6,480 bases of DNA from Pseudomonadota bacterium (lineage in GTDB: Bacteria; Verrucomicrobiota; Verrucomicrobiia; Chthoniobacterales; UBA6821): assembly GCA_009928265.1 (NCBI GenBank), contig RFPR01000119.1, forward strand, positions 1 to 6,480, read 5' to 3'. This document shows, one piece after another, positions 6,216 to 6,480 of this stretch. Both the position numbers and the translations under genes were made by a program. Under the pieces are notes generated by a model, which was not told the DNA's origin, made no database searches, and saw only the letters and a program-made list of their open reading frames with translations. The first letter of the stretch is position 1; every line of letters begins with the position of its first letter.

Positions 6216-6231
6216 GCCCTTTAGTTAGGGC
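6216..6231 (-). repeat. Small hairpin spanning the TonB-gene stop codon
   Basis: GCCCT (6231-6227) pairs perfectly with AGGGC (6220-6216) across a 6-nt loop that holds the TAA stop. An alternative GCGC/GCGC hairpin overlaps it (6240-6230). No T-run follows, so it is unlikely to terminate. It could protect an upstream 3' end or tune expression of the porin relative to the TonB-domain gene, but it may be incidental. Confidence 0.3.
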
Positions 6232-6480
6232 GCTTGGCGCTGAAATGCATGACGATCGGCATCGGCATTCCGGCGGGAGGGGGCTCGGGCATCGAAAGTT
6301 CAGCGAAAGCCTCGCTGCGGATTGCATTGTCGACATCAGGATTCCCGGTGGACTTGGCCAGACTGACCTTTGAGACGCGACCGGTCTCATCGAACGGATT
6401 ATCGAAATCGGGCTGCCGGACGAAACCCTGCTCCGGCGCCACTGCGGGCGGGCCGCGCACGTGCTGGTCTACGCCTACGG
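6221..6480 (-). CDS. TonB-type energy transducer, C-terminal fragment; 5' end beyond window
   Basis: The visible 85 residues form the C-terminal domain of a TonB-like protein. Such proteins span the periplasm from the inner membrane, where ExbB/ExbD energise them, and contact outer-membrane proteins. The domain signature is ETGRVSKVSLAKSTGNPDVD followed by a helix (NAIRSEAF), then the PEPPPAGMPMPIVMHF strand, corresponding to the usual G.V..V.V..SSGNP.LD...F.P...G.P.....F.L pattern. The protein stops soon after, with SAKRPN. The frame is open to the window edge, so the membrane anchor and Pro-rich linker should lie upstream. A GTG at 6460 is not a credible start because it would cut into the domain. 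The porin begins 37 bp downstream, suggesting one operon and a functional pairing. exbB/tolQ and exbD-like genes are expected just upstream (inference). Confidence 0.85.
   Translation of the reverse strand, partial: VGVDQHVRGPPAVAPEQGFVRQPDFDNPFDETGRVSKVSLAKSTGNPDVDNAIRSEAFAELSMPEPPPAGMPMPIVMHFSAKRPN

Noticed and set aside
6184..6390. N-terminal extension of the porin to an ATG at 6390
   Set aside because: It would overlap the TonB-domain gene in another frame and bury the obvious signal peptide (MKSYPISKQARGLLW) 69 residues inside the protein.
6221..6460. TonB-domain frame as a complete 79-residue protein starting at GTG 6460
   Set aside because: The frame stays open to the window edge, and TonB-type proteins need an N-terminal membrane anchor, so this is a truncated view of a longer gene.

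Overview
All recognisable genes lie on the minus strand, so transcription runs from high to low coordinates. The window suggests a Gram-negative (diderm) bacterium. It holds an outer-membrane porin with a C-terminal Phe, a TonB-type C-terminal domain and a periplasmic parvulin-type foldase, next to the conserved rpsO-pnp pair. Porin style, signal peptides, and the absence of Shine-Dalgarno sequences fit Verrucomicrobiota (Spartobacteria/Terrimicrobia-like) best. That placement is inferred from memory of family features; no search was run.

Layout in transcription order: (1) 6480-6221, the C-terminal end of a TonB-domain energy transducer whose start lies beyond the window. (2) 6183-3619, a large putative porin: signal peptide, about 155 residues of Pro/Ala/Ser-rich linker, a short helical and coiled-coil region, then a beta-barrel. 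(3) 3606-2923, a secreted coiled-coil protein of unknown function, 12 bp after the porin. (4) 2874-1981, a secreted SurA/PrsA-like peptidyl-prolyl isomerase. (5) 1902-1648, rpsO (ribosomal protein S15). (6) 1404-1, pnp (polynucleotide phosphorylase), first 468 codons only.

Genes 1-4 look like one envelope operon, with gaps of 37, 12 and 48 bp. They plausibly act together: a TonB protein delivers inner-membrane energy, a porin with an extended periplasmic arm receives or uses it, a coiled-coil periplasmic protein bridges or organises, and a parvulin chaperone helps fold the barrel. Genes 5-6 are the classical S15-PNPase RNA-metabolism pair. They probably have their own promoter, and the 243-bp rpsO-pnp spacer is rich in inverted repeats, as expected for an RNase-processed, autoregulated leader.

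The only gene-free stretches are the junctions (37, 12, 48, 78 and 243 bp). No tRNA, rRNA, CRISPR array, insertion sequence or phage feature was seen. The most interesting parts are the TonB/porin/coiled-coil/parvulin cassette, the uncharacterised coiled-coil protein, the porin's long linker, and the lack of Shine-Dalgarno sequences at all five visible starts.
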